Positions 1 through 10,100 of a stretch of 64,000 nucleotides of DNA are shown here, piece by piece (position 1 is the stretch's first letter; every line of letters begins with the position of its first letter). The notes below the pieces were generated by a model. It was given only the letters and a program-made list of their open reading frames with translations, was not told the DNA's origin and made no database searches. The position numbers and the translations under genes are program-made. This DNA comes from JABDMH01 sp965223165 (GTDB taxonomy: Bacteria; Bacteroidota; Bacteroidia; Chitinophagales; Saprospiraceae), in the NCBI GenBank assembly GCA_965223165.1, contig CBDCVQ010000014.1, forward strand, positions 248,001 to 312,000, read 5' to 3'.

Positions 1-2
1 AT

Positions 3-587
3 GGCGAAAAATACTGGCTGCGGGGACTATGTTTCTACGATGCGGGTAGTCGCAGTTTCTACACCAAAGATCGGCCCGTGCACTCCCCGGATGATCTCAG
101 TGGCCTGAAAATAAGGGTAATGAATAGCCAGACCGCCATCCAAATGGTGAAGGCCATGGGCGGTGCGCCCACGCCTATCTCCTGGGGAGAGCTCTATACG
201 GCCTTGCAACAAGGAGTCGTAGACGGAGCCGAAAACAATGCGCCTAGTTTTTATACCTCCCACCACTATGAGGTCTGCAAGTACTATTCCATAGATGAGC
301 ATACCTCCGTACCGGATGTGCTCTTCATTGGCACCAACTCCTGGAATAAATTATCTGCCCAGGAACAAGAGTGGCTCCAGGCTGCGGTGGACGCATCTGT
401 GCCCGAGCAACGTCGCCTGTGGAAAGAGGCAGATGAGGAGGCGTTGGCGGAAGTACAAAAGGCCGGGGTCGAAGTGATCTATCCAGATAAGTCTCCCTTC
501 GCCGACAAGGTGGCGGACATATTCGAGAGCTACCGGGACGAGCCCGCTATATACCAATTGATCCAACGTATACAAGCTGTACAATGA
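3..587 (+). CDS. dctP: TRAP transporter substrate-binding protein DctP, 5' partial
   Basis: This is the C-terminal part of a periplasmic solute receptor of a tripartite (TRAP) transporter. The reading frame is open to the left edge of the window, so the N-terminus and signal peptide lie outside it. The segment with LKIRVMNSQ, then PTPISWGELYTALQQGVVDGAENN, is the family's hallmark: the conserved Arg binds the substrate carboxylate and the ALQQGVVDGAE stretch is highly conserved. The last codons overlap the start of the small permease gene in an ATGA junction, so the genes are translationally coupled. Substrates of this family are usually C4-dicarboxylates, sugar acids or other organic acids. 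The enolase-superfamily enzyme encoded next door makes a sugar acid attractive here, but that is inference. Confidence 0.93.
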   Translation, partial: GEKYWLRGLCFYDAGSRSFYTKDRPVHSPDDLSGLKIRVMNSQTAIQMVKAMGGAPTPISWGELYTALQQGVVDGAENNAPSFYTSHHYEVCKYYSIDEHTSVPDVLFIGTNSWNKLSAQEQEWLQAAVDASVPEQRRLWKEADEEALAEVQKAGVEVIYPDKSPFADKVADIFESYRDEPAIYQLIQRIQAVQ

Positions 588-1051
588 GAAAATCTATCGA
601 CCATATTTTAGAGACGACCCTGGTTATCCTGATGGGGGTCATGACCCTGGATGTGCTCTGGGGAGTTTTTACACGCTATGTCATGGGAGCGCAGGCCTCC
701 TGGTCTGAGGAACTGGCCAGATTTCTACTCATCTGGATCGGTATTCTCGGTGCGGCATATGCGGCGGGTAAGAAAATGCATTTGGCCATTGACCTCTATC
801 CCACATCCCTACCTGTACACAAACAGAAGCGCCTCTATATTTTTATCCATTCGCTGGTGATTTTATTCTGCCTTAGTGTGCTCATTGTGGGTGGTATCCG
901 ACTGGTATATGTTACCTCCACCTTGGGTCAGGTATCGGCGGCGCTGGGACTGCCCCTCGCGGTGGTCTACACCATCGTGCCGATCAGCGGCCTGCTGGTC
1001 ATATACTACAAGGCCCTGGATATTATTTCACTGCAAAAATCTCAAGGCTGA
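584..1051 (+). CDS. dctQ: TRAP transporter small permease DctQ
   Basis: A 155-residue membrane protein of the DctQ (four-helix) family, the small membrane subunit of a TRAP transporter. Four hydrophobic segments are visible, roughly at residues 8-30, 45-62, 85-105 and 122-145. The stretch SWSEELARFLLIWIGILGAAYA is the conserved DctQ signature; W/E in SWSEE and the following RFLLIW are typical. It starts within the dctP stop codon (ATGA) and its own stop overlaps the dctM start (TGATG), so dctPQM is a tight operon. It works with DctM to import the ligand delivered by DctP, using an ion gradient rather than ATP. Confidence 0.92.
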   Translation: MRKSIDHILETTLVILMGVMTLDVLWGVFTRYVMGAQASWSEELARFLLIWIGILGAAYAAGKKMHLAIDLYPTSLPVHKQKRLYIFIHSLVILFCLSVLIVGGIRLVYVTSTLGQVSAALGLPLAVVYTIVPISGLLVIYYKALDIISLQKSQG

Positions 1052-2337
1052 TGGAAGTATTGATATTGGTCTTGAGTTTTGTCGTATTGATTGGCATTGG
1101 TGTTCCGATCGCCTGGAGCATTGGTATTTCGGGATTAGTCACGATGTTGGTCAGCATACCTGCGATGCCCGCATTGACGACGGTTGCCCAGCGCATGGCG
1201 ACCGGGCTGGATAGTTTTGCTTTGCTGGCCATTCCGTTCTTCATACTCGCAGGGCAAATCATGAATCGTGGGGGCATTGCCAAGCGGTTGATCGATTTTG
1301 CCAAGACGATCGTGGGGTCGCTACCCGGAGGGCTGGCGCACGTGAATATTATTGCCGCTATGCTCTTTGGCGCCATTTCCGGGTCCGCTGTAGCTGCGGC
1401 GTCGGCCATCGGCGGATTCATGGGATCAAGAATGGAAAAAGAGGGATACCAAAAAGAATTTGCCGCAGCGGTGAATATTACCTCAGCCACGACCGGCATG
1501 GTGATCCCCCCCAGCAATATCCTGATTGTCTACTCACTAGCCAGTGGTGGGGCCTCTATTGCCGCCCTATTTCTGGCGGGGTACCTACCCGGGATTTTGA
1601 CGGGATTATTTCTCATGACCGTGGCAGCGATCTGGGCCAAGCGAAAAAACTACCCGACAGGAGAGCGGAGCAAATTGAGTGCCGTCTACCGCACTTTTAT
1701 TCGGGCATTCCCCAGTTTGTTATTGCTGGTAGTTGTCATTGGAGGGATTGTCGCGGGAATTTTTACCGCCACGGAGGCCTCTGCAGTGGCTGTGCTTTAT
1801 TGTCTCGTGCTTGCCTTTTACTATAAGGAGATCACTGGCAAAGATGTGCCAGCTATCCTCCTTTCATCGGTCGGCACCACGGCGATTGTGATGCTGCTGA
1901 TTGCCACATCTATTAGCATGTCTTGGGTGATGAGCTATGAAAACATTCCGCAGGACATCAGCAATTTGTTGCTAGGCATTAGCAATAACAAAGTCATCAT
2001 CCTTTTGATCATCAACCTGATCCTGCTTTTTGTGGGGATTTTCATGGATATGACTCCTGCGGTCCTGATATTCACCCCCATTTTCCTACCCGTCGTGACG
2101 GAACTCGGTTTGGATCCTGTCCATTTTGGGATCATCATGGTGATGAATTTGTGCATAGGCATATGTACACCACCGGTGGGGTCGGTGCTATTCGTGGGGG
2201 TGGGCGTAGCAGGGACGACCATTCAAAAAGTCATCAAGCCCTTGTTGCCACTATTTATTGCTATGATTATCGCATTGATGATCACGACCTACGTACCAGC
2301 CCTCAGTCTCTGGCTACCAAAGATGTTTGGGCTATAG
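1051..2337 (+). CDS. dctM: TRAP transporter large permease DctM
   Basis: A 428-residue polytopic membrane protein of the DctM family, the ion-coupled translocation subunit of the TRAP system. About a dozen hydrophobic segments run through the protein. Family landmarks include the early LLAIPFFILAGQIM, the GAISGSAVAAASAIGGFM glycine-rich stretch, VIPPSNILIVYS, and near the C-terminus GICTPPVGSVLFVGVGVA. Length is normal for the family (about 425-430). It is the last gene of the dctPQM operon. The next gene lies on the opposite strand, 45 bp away, with a small hairpin between them. Confidence 0.95.
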   Translation: MEVLILVLSFVVLIGIGVPIAWSIGISGLVTMLVSIPAMPALTTVAQRMATGLDSFALLAIPFFILAGQIMNRGGIAKRLIDFAKTIVGSLPGGLAHVNIIAAMLFGAISGSAVAAASAIGGFMGSRMEKEGYQKEFAAAVNITSATTGMVIPPSNILIVYSLASGGASIAALFLAGYLPGILTGLFLMTVAAIWAKRKNYPTGERSKLSAVYRTFIRAFPSLLLLVVVIGGIVAGIFTATEASAVAVLYCLVLAFYYKEITGKDVPAILLSSVGTTAIVMLLIATSISMSWVMSYENIPQDISNLLLGISNNKVIILLIINLILLFVGIFMDMTPAVLIFTPIFLPVVTELGLDPVHFGIIMVMNLCIGICTPPVGSVLFVGVGVAGTTIQKVIKPLLPLFIAMIIALMITTYVPALSLWLPKMFGL

Positions 2338-2355
2338 ACCGGCTGAAGAAATAGG

Positions 2356-2372
2356 CGGACTTGTGCTGTCCG
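2356..2372. terminator. possible bidirectional terminator hairpin
   Basis: CGGAC and GTCCG form a 5-bp stem around a 7-nt loop, between the convergent dctM and enolase-superfamily genes. The stem is short and has no clear T-tract on either side, so this rests mainly on position. Confidence 0.22.
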
Positions 2373-2382
2373 TGCATCGTTT

Positions 2383-3765
2383 CTAAGACACCAGCGATGC
2401 GTAATGCGCCGATGTCTCAAACATGCCACCACTTTGCGCGATAAAGGTATCATCGGTGTGGTAGACACCTTCCTTCGAAGGTATCCAAGGAGCATCGGAC
2501 ATCGGATGATAACTCAACATCTGGTCCCAATGGAGGTAGTTTTGCCAGCCATTGGTCTCCTGCAGTCCCAGATGCAGATCCGGAAAAGCCGGCAGCATCG
2601 CGGCTACTAACTTGTTCCAGTCCACCAGGATCGGGTTGACCGTCAGATCCGCACAGAAGCACGGTACCTGGCGTTCGTAAGCTACCTGGGCTATTTTCAT
2701 CGTCATGCTCATCGTCTTGGCGATCGCCTTAACCGCAATGCAATTGTAGCCCTGCTCGATACGGTTGATCGCGTCCTGGTCAGTGTGCGCACTCTCATCT
2801 GCCGCGACCCGAGGCCCCCGGGCAGTGATCCGGGACACGTCTTCCTGATTCCTTTCGCCAAACGGCTCTTCTACGACCGCAATCTGCTCCAACGCACCAA
2901 TCTGCTCCGCATAATCCAAGAATCGAAGGAGATCTTCCTGGCGGTCGTAGCGGCCATTGGCATCAAAGTAATAGGGAATCTTTCCATCCGGTGAGTGCGG
3001 TGTCTCATAGTGGCCGATGGCCTCGTGAATGGCTTTCAAGAATGCTTTGTCTTTCTCGAGCATCTCTCGCTGATCACCGGGGGCGCCGATTTTTATTTTC
3101 ATAATAAAAAATCCGTCGTCCGCCAGTCGCTTGATCTCATCGATGGGTGTGCCATAACCCAGCGCCGGGATGCTGGCCACCTTCTCATTGTGCCCTGACA
3201 GACCGGGCCGATACGGTGCCGGAATCAACTGATCAAATCGATCGATACGATTGTTGTCGGCATACAATAGCCAGGCAGCATTGTCGACGGGAACCAACGC
3301 ATTCAGGGCAAATGTCTTGCGCAACTGTTGTTGCTTGGTAATTGTCTTCCCAAACGCCAGCACCTCTTCCAGCACGGCGTCTAGCATCGTGATCGGATCA
3401 CTAAATTGCTGGCCCTTGACGATTTGCAGGGCGCGCTCGGTCATACCATACATGAGCGCGTTGCCGCCGTTCTCAGAGTGTCCGGCTGCCACCTTGGAGT
3501 CGGACCACAGCACATTTTGCGTGCCCAAACCGATGCGTGATCGCCCGGAGGCATCATCTAATCGGGCGACCACCTGCCATATATTAGTCGTGGAACCACC
3601 CTTAAAACCAAAAGGCCGGGCCAAGGGCTCCCGCTCAAAGTTGGAATTGACGCCCGTGATCTGAATGGGATTCATCGTTTTCGCACAATTAAATTGATGA
3701 GGTAATATGGTGGAAATTCCTAGCATCCCCGATTCTTTGATAAATGTTCTCCTGGATCTTTTCAT
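2383..3765 (-). CDS. Tat-exported mandelate racemase/muconate lactonizing enzyme (enolase superfamily)
   Basis: A 460-residue enolase-superfamily protein. The N-terminus carries a twin-arginine export signal (SRRTFIK at about residues 4-10), so it probably acts in the periplasm, which is uncommon for this superfamily. The catalytic layout is recognisable: a KxK motif (K223, K225) at the end of the second barrel strand, then candidate metal ligands in DANGRY (D268), VVEEPF (E299/E300) and AADES (D323), and Lys in AVKAIAK (K346). Such enzymes abstract a proton alpha to a carboxylate, giving racemases, cycloisomerases or sugar-acid dehydratases; the substrate cannot be read from sequence. It is the last gene of a four-gene minus-strand operon, 6 bp after the cytochrome/propeller gene, and faces the TRAP operon. 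Confidence 0.88.
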   Translation of the reverse strand: MKRSRRTFIKESGMLGISTILPHQFNCAKTMNPIQITGVNSNFEREPLARPFGFKGGSTTNIWQVVARLDDASGRSRIGLGTQNVLWSDSKVAAGHSENGGNALMYGMTERALQIVKGQQFSDPITMLDAVLEEVLAFGKTITKQQQLRKTFALNALVPVDNAAWLLYADNNRIDRFDQLIPAPYRPGLSGHNEKVASIPALGYGTPIDEIKRLADDGFFIMKIKIGAPGDQREMLEKDKAFLKAIHEAIGHYETPHSPDGKIPYYFDANGRYDRQEDLLRFLDYAEQIGALEQIAVVEEPFGERNQEDVSRITARGPRVAADESAHTDQDAINRIEQGYNCIAVKAIAKTMSMTMKIAQVAYERQVPCFCADLTVNPILVDWNKLVAAMLPAFPDLHLGLQETNGWQNYLHWDQMLSYHPMSDAPWIPSKEGVYHTDDTFIAQSGGMFETSAHYASLVS

Positions 3766-3771
3766 AGTCTG

Positions 3772-6072
3772 TTAGATAGATTCGACAGTGGGAATATGGT
3801 TTAGGGTATACCAAGCTTCTCCGCTCCAGAGGCCCTGGTCACTCGCACTTTGGATGGCTCGATCAAATAGGAAATAAACGACGAAACCCTCTCGGAGTCC
3901 GGGTACCTCCAGGTGCCACCGACGTCCGTCGTCCGTGGAGGTCATCTGCGTGACCTGGAGATCCGTCTGCTCCAGTTTAGGACCACCGTAGGCCGGTGTC
4001 GCTTCATAGCGCCATTGCTGGATCTCGACCCAGGGCTCTGCTGCAGCTTGACAGTCACGGGAAAGAGGCTGCGTGAAGGTCACCTCAAATCCGTCTGGGA
4101 GAGCGCGAATTTCGTGCAGATCAAAGGCTGGTTTGCCGTTTAAAGTGAGTTTTTGCAGACCAAATTGGTTGCCTTGATGCGTCCAGTTTCCATTCATCCC
4201 TACGCCACCCACGTACAGATCACCTTCGGGTCCCCAGGCCATCCGATTGATCCCGGCTTCCAATCCTTGCACAAAGCGGAATACACAGCCCTGGTAGGCT
4301 CCCTGGACCTTTTCTAGAAAAACGCGCTTAATGCCCCCGTGGGTTACCTCCCCAAAAATCATCTGTCCCTCGAATGGACCATGGGGCACCCAAAGCGGCT
4401 GACTGGGCGAGTTGCCGATTTCATCCTGGGGCAACCAAACGGCGGGAGCGGTAGGCACTGCCTCAGCGAAGCGATCTCCGGTACCAAATTGGCATCCGTA
4501 GAAGGCGCCCTCCCTAATGTGGATGACCTTACAGGCTGGCGACCACTGCCCCTGATTCTCGGTGACGAAAATGTCCTGAGCCTCGTCTACCAAGATCCCA
4601 TTGGGCTGCCGCAGACCTCGGGCAATAATCTCCAGCGTGCCGTCTCTGCTAGCTCTGAAGACCGTACCGCGATCTTCCAACTGCTGCTCACTGCTCATCA
4701 GTCGCATAGCCAGCCCTAGCGCACCATAGAAATACCCGTCTGCATATTGCAGACCATAGGAAAACTCGTGAAAGTCCGGTGTGGCCTCAAAGTCGTCGGA
4801 GACACAGATATAGTGGTCCATCCGCCCATCTCCATCTTCGTCGCGTAGCTGGGTAAGCTCGTGCTTCTGCAGCACAAAGATGTCTTCGTCCACTACGGTC
4901 AGCCCGAGCGGCTCTGCCAAGCCACTGGCCATCTGGGTGACCTCCGTTTTTGCCGGGTCGTCTTGATCGAGATGGGAGATGGCGTAGACGGATCCGGTCG
5001 AATCCCAGGTACTGACCAATAGGCGGCCATCCGGGAGGAAGTCCATCCCCCCTACCCTAGGTCGGAAATCTGGTGGCCGGATATCCACGAGATCGTAGCA
5101 GGGATGGACAGCCGTCAGTGCTGCTCCGAATCCTGGATATCTCTCCGCGGTGTCCAATGCTACGGGCGCAGCCGCGCGTGGCTCTGATGCCACTTTTGGC
5201 TCTAGGGATAAGATGTAGCGCACCATATGCTTGAGGTCCGAGTCATCGATGTGCGGATGGGGCGTCATCAGGGCTTGACCCCATACGCCCGATGTCCCCT
5301 CTTTGACTCTGCTCGTCAGAAGTTCGACCGTGCCCGGATCGTTCTCGTATCTACTGGCAATCGCCCGATACGAAGGTCCGATCATCGCCTCTTCATAGTA
5401 GTGGCAGGTGTTACATCCTGACCGATCGAGCCAGTACTGGCTCCCATGTGTGCTGACCAGCCCCTGCGGTTTACTCGGCCGAGGTACGACCGCTCGCTGT
5501 ACCAAGCGCTCCTGCCGATCCACCAGTGTCTCGCCATCCAACCATAGGGTGACATTGGCAGGCTTATCGCGGATCCGAAAGGTTCGCTGCCATTGCACTT
5601 GATCTGCCGACCAATGGATGGAAGGAGTCTCCTCAACGGCTACGTCCCCACCCTGCACGGTCAGCGCGTAGGTGAAAGTGATGCTTCGATCTGTCCACTG
5701 ATATCCGCGATAGGACACCTCCACAGGCACTGGGATATCGTCGCTGGTGGCACGCCACCCTTGATCTACCTTCTGCTCCCAGTAGCTGGTACCATGGCTC
5801 GTCGGCTGGACGGTCTTTAGGTTGTTGAAGGCAGCACCGTCCCAAGCCACAGAGCCTCGCCACAGCTTATAGGGCAGACAGGCGGACAGGTCATAGGCCA
5901 GATAATGATCCGCCCCGTATCGCAAGGTGATCATCCGAATGCGCTGATCCAGCACGGACCGGCGGACCAAGGTCAGCGGCTCCCCGGCCGGGGCACAGGA
6001 TGAGACAGAGAGGACGCAGAGACAAAGCAGCGCCCAGGGTAAGGACCAAAGCTCCCTACACGGCCCTAGCAT
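3772..6072 (-). CDS. lipoprotein with cytochrome c domain and sorbosone/glucose dehydrogenase-like propeller
   Basis: A 766-residue exported protein. A signal peptide ends in a lipobox with Cys26 (LSVSSC), so it is probably membrane-anchored. Residues about 30-195 are a beta-rich N-terminal region I do not recognise. A heme-binding CNTCH motif follows (C220, C223, H224) with a cytochrome-like tail (LMTPHPHIDDSDLKHMVRYILSL). From about residue 325 (GGMDFLPDGRLLVSTWDSTGSVYAI) comes a beta-propeller like those of PQQ-type sugar/sorbosone dehydrogenases, including LRQPNGILVD. Likely role: periplasmic oxidation of a sugar or polyol with electron transfer through the heme. It sits 6 bp before the enolase-superfamily gene and 15 bp after the epimerase-like gene. 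Domain assignment is by motif; the substrate is unknown. Confidence 0.82.
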   Translation of the reverse strand: MLGPCRELWSLPWALLCLCVLSVSSCAPAGEPLTLVRRSVLDQRIRMITLRYGADHYLAYDLSACLPYKLWRGSVAWDGAAFNNLKTVQPTSHGTSYWEQKVDQGWRATSDDIPVPVEVSYRGYQWTDRSITFTYALTVQGGDVAVEETPSIHWSADQVQWQRTFRIRDKPANVTLWLDGETLVDRQERLVQRAVVPRPSKPQGLVSTHGSQYWLDRSGCNTCHYYEEAMIGPSYRAIASRYENDPGTVELLTSRVKEGTSGVWGQALMTPHPHIDDSDLKHMVRYILSLEPKVASEPRAAAPVALDTAERYPGFGAALTAVHPCYDLVDIRPPDFRPRVGGMDFLPDGRLLVSTWDSTGSVYAISHLDQDDPAKTEVTQMASGLAEPLGLTVVDEDIFVLQKHELTQLRDEDGDGRMDHYICVSDDFEATPDFHEFSYGLQYADGYFYGALGLAMRLMSSEQQLEDRGTVFRASRDGTLEIIARGLRQPNGILVDEAQDIFVTENQGQWSPACKVIHIREGAFYGCQFGTGDRFAEAVPTAPAVWLPQDEIGNSPSQPLWVPHGPFEGQMIFGEVTHGGIKRVFLEKVQGAYQGCVFRFVQGLEAGINRMAWGPEGDLYVGGVGMNGNWTHQGNQFGLQKLTLNGKPAFDLHEIRALPDGFEVTFTQPLSRDCQAAAEPWVEIQQWRYEATPAYGGPKLEQTDLQVTQMTSTDDGRRWHLEVPGLREGFVVYFLFDRAIQSASDQGLWSGEAWYTLNHIPTVESI

Positions 6073-6087
6073 ATCGGAGAGTGGGGA

Positions 6088-7032
6088 CTACGCATCTCGA
6101 TACATTCTCCGGGCCAGCTGCAGATCGCGCTTCATCGCACGTACGACCTCCGTCTGCGACATGCCTTCTAGTTCTCTGGCTCCATGCTCCGCGCCGCCGA
6201 GCGGATATTCAAAGTGCAGGGTGACAGGCACCTGAATGTTATATTTTTTCAAGAGTTTAAAGTACGCGTCAAAATCCACCATGCCCTCTCCCAGTGGTAC
6301 ATTGACCACCTTCCACTTAGCATCTACCTTCTTCCAGACAAAGTCCTTTAAGACAATACACTTAATCTGATCTTTGATGAGATCAAAACCCTGTCGCCAT
6401 GAATAGCCTCCCTCGACCATGCCGTGCCTAATATCATATTGGCAGCCAAGCAGAGAGGGATCGATATTCTCGAGGATATGCCAAATGTCCCAAATGGCAG
6501 CTCCTACCCGAGTGCCGGCATGGTTCTGATACACCCCGGTGAGCCCTAGTCGTTTGTTGTACTTGGCCAACTTCTTGAGGCCCTTGTTTAGCTCTGCCAG
6601 ATGCTGTCGCATGGGCACGGTCTCCGAAAACTTGAAGTAGGACAATCGGTAGAGCTTAATGCCCTGTGCCGCTGCTGTCTGGAGGACTGCTTTGTTCACG
6701 TCGTTGTCGAGATAGTTGACCCCGGTGGCCATCAAATCTGCCTGAAGGCCGGCACCGTGAATGGCTTCCACTGCCCTGGGCAAGTCGTCTTGCACCTTCT
6801 CCGGCAAGACATGTCCTCCTGGCCGCACGGTCAGATCGATCCCGTCAAAACCGATCTCGGCTGCCGCATCGGCCATGTCCCGATAATCTAGAAACTGCAG
6901 GTGCTTCGAAAAAAGTCTGGTCGAAAGTTCTCCAGCGTTCCCGGGTACCTCTGCAGCATGCATGCGGGAGCGGGGAAGGGTCAGGGCGGCAGCACCCAAG
7001 GCTGACGACTTGATGAAATGCCTTCTTTGCAT
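6088..7032 (-). CDS. sugar phosphate isomerase/epimerase-like TIM barrel, Tat signal
   Basis: A 314-residue protein of the xylose isomerase-like/AP endonuclease family 2 TIM-barrel group. The N-terminal MQRRHFIKSSALG is a twin-arginine-type signal, so export is predicted. Barrel features include DMADAAAEIGFDGIDLTVRPGGHV at the first strands, YQNHAGTRVG mid-protein with a conserved His, and CQYDIRHGMVEGG, where Asp and His are typical metal ligands. The C-terminal end has VTLHFEYPLGG. Members are sugar isomerases/epimerases. It is the second gene of a minus-strand operon, 70 bp after the HEAT/heme gene and 15 bp before the cytochrome-propeller gene, suggesting work on the same carbohydrate. 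Confidence 0.87.
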   Translation of the reverse strand: MQRRHFIKSSALGAAALTLPRSRMHAAEVPGNAGELSTRLFSKHLQFLDYRDMADAAAEIGFDGIDLTVRPGGHVLPEKVQDDLPRAVEAIHGAGLQADLMATGVNYLDNDVNKAVLQTAAAQGIKLYRLSYFKFSETVPMRQHLAELNKGLKKLAKYNKRLGLTGVYQNHAGTRVGAAIWDIWHILENIDPSLLGCQYDIRHGMVEGGYSWRQGFDLIKDQIKCIVLKDFVWKKVDAKWKVVNVPLGEGMVDFDAYFKLLKKYNIQVPVTLHFEYPLGGAEHGARELEGMSQTEVVRAMKRDLQLARRMYRDA

Positions 7033-7102
7033 GAATCGTGGATTCTTATTTCTTGTTAAGATCGGTAATTAGTTGGAGAGACGGCTCCCTGCCGATGCTT
7101 TG

Positions 7103-10100
7103 CTACAGTGCCTGGCCCTGTAACTGCACCAGAAAAGAGAGGAGGTCCCTCATTTCTTCCTTAGAGAGTACACCCACCATAGTCGGCATACTTGACAGGG
7201 CATCAATGCGCTCCCGGATGTCGGATTTTTGGATGGTGATCTCCTCCTCATCGCTGTTGCGCACGACCAGCTCATTCTCGGTTTCTGCGAGTGCGATACC
7301 GCTGACGAATCGATCATCGTTTAATGTAAGCGTCACCACACCATAGCCCGGCGTAATGTCAGCATTGGGATCGATCATAGACGCCAGCATATATTCCTTG
7401 GTCACCCGGGCCCCAACGTCATCCAGCGGCGGTCCTGCCACCCCTCCATAGCCTCGAATGGCGTGACATTTCAGGCACTGCGCATTGGAGTTGCTGATCA
7501 AAACATCCCTGCCCCGGTCAGCATCCCCCCCTTCCAGACATTCGATATAATCTGCGACGGCTCCCCGCTCGGCAAACTGGGCTCTGAAGTTGGCCACCGC
7601 TTCGTCCAATCCTTGATCGATCCCCAACTGCAGCAGCTCCAAGTACACGGCGGCGTCTTGCTTACCGTCTAAGAGCTGCCCCATCAGTCCCCGCACGGCC
7701 TCCACCGTCTGATCCTTTGGCAACTGTCCCAGTGCTCGGAGCACCGATTGCTGTTCGTCGGGCTCGGCAGTGCGCATCGCGTCCTGGAGCATGGAGACCA
7801 CAGTGGGGCCCGGTAGATCCACCTCCAGAATGAGATCTAGCGCAGCCACTCGAACGTCCTTCTCTCGGTCGACCAGGGCAGCCTGCAGGGCGTCCTCCAG
7901 GTTAGCTACTTGTAGCGTCGCCAGCGATCGAAGCGCTTGGGCTCGGAAAGCCGCATTTCTATCTTGTTTAAACCCCGCATATAGAACCTCGGCGGTGCCT
8001 TTGAGCATAGCTTTTCGTGCGGCCACGGCGGCTGTCGTTCGGATGGCCTCATCCGGATCACGCAACCAAGCCTTAAAACTCTCCTCTGCCAGTCCATGTA
8101 AGGTCGCTATCGGCCGTTCGACCTCTCCCCGATATCTTCCGTCTACCCGGTCGAAGACAGAGGGCTTGGCCCATACACCCAAGGTCGAAATGGCCTCGAC
8201 CCGCATGGCCAAGGGACGCGTCTGATCATCGGCAAAGGCGATCAGGTTTTGAATGGTCTTTGGTGTACCCACCCTCGAGTTGGCACTGATCGCCCGTCGC
8301 AGCAAGGCTTCGTTTTGGAAAGTGGTCGTTGTCAGGTAGTCCGCCAGATCTGGCAACGACTCCTCGATCGACCAATCGTCGTTGATCGCTCGAGCCGCCT
8401 CTGTCACCACGGCTTCCTCCTTGTCAGCGAGAAAGTCTGAGACGCCTCGATGGCGCATACGACGCAAGGCGACCACCGCCGCCAGACGCACACTCCTATT
8501 GGCATGATCCGCTAGGTCCATCAGGGCCTGTGCATCACCGATCTGCGCCAGCGCGAGGGCCCCCGCGTGTCTCAGATAGGCGTCCTGACCGTCATTCTCT
8601 GCCAGCATATCGATGAGCGGCCGGACGGCTGACTTCTCGGCCAACCTTCCCAAGGCCTGCGCAGCAAAGAATCGCACTCTCGGATGGTCGTCCTGGAGCA
8701 AAGGCAGCAGCGACATCGCGGCCTCCCCATCTCTCACATCACCCAGCACCTTGGCCGCCTGTGCCCTCACCTCCGCCTGGTCATCACTCAGCAGTGGGTG
8801 AAGGTGACGGGCAAATACGAGGTCTTGTCGGCTCAGTTGTCCCAGGCCCCAAACGGCATGGATGCGCTTCATTTCGTGCTGCCCGGGCTGACTGGCTTGC
8901 ACGAGCGCGTTACCTCCTTCTTCGCCTTCTCGCACCAGTCCAAATTGGGCCTTGAGGCGGATCCGCATATCGTCGTGGGCCAAGAGCTCCAAGAGCTCCG
9001 GGATGTCCTTCTCTCCAAAATCGCTGCGCAACAGGGCTTGGGTCTCACGTCGCGATCTTTCGTTGTCCGAGACTTTGCTATCAATCTTCCAGATACGACC
9101 GTAGTCTTTGCGCTCCCATCCATTAATCCAGTCGGCAAAGTACAGGGCACCATCCGCGCCTACATCCAAGCCCGTGGCCAGGACGCCGCCCAAAATTTTC
9201 CGATCCCGCTGCATCTTGAACCCTGCCCCATCAGGTGCCAGGGTAAAGGCATAGATACCCGAGCGCGCCGGATTGCCGCTAAAACCAACCACGAAGAAAT
9301 GATCCTTCCAGCTTGATCCCAGCGCTGTTCCCGGATTGAAGACCATGCCGGTTGGTCCATTGATATAGTTTTGAATGCAGGGGGTGATATAGGCCGCCTG
9401 ACCCTCAAAACGGGGCAGGTGCAACCCTTCGTCCATCCAGACCTTGTACTTATTGTTGTCCTCGTCCCGGTATTTGCCAAACTGCCAGTTGATACGCCAA
9501 CCCGAGTCCGAGCCTTGGGGCAGATACACGAGCCTCTCCCGCTCGCCGGGATGATCGCCATCATTGTCTACCGAGATCAGGTTGCCGTAGGCATCAAAAA
9601 CAAACTCATGCGTATTGCGGAGCCCCTGGGCAAACACCTCAAAATCACTGCCGTCTGGATTGCACCGCACGATCACCCCTTGATTGGGATATTTCCAGCG
9701 CTTGCCCTCCTGATCCACTCCATTAAAGCCGATGTCTCCGATACCCCAATAGATGCGACCATCCGGCCCGACAATCACGCCGGACATGTTGTGACCTCCG
9801 AAACCAATGTGCACCTGGTAACCATGACTGAGCGAGACGCGCTCATCAGACACGCCATCGCCGTCTGTATCTGTCAACTTCCACAGATCAGGGGCGACAC
9901 TGAAATAGACGTCACCATCAAAGGCGAGTACGCCACCGGCCACATCCGTCACCACATCTTGAAATCCGGTTGCAAATCGCTGCGCATAATCCGCTATGCC
10001 GTCGCCCGAGCGGTCTTCCAGCCAGTGCACCTCCTCGCTTTCGACCAGGAGATCTGTCCAATCCTGTATACTGTCGTTATTGTGATCAAATGGTTTGTGG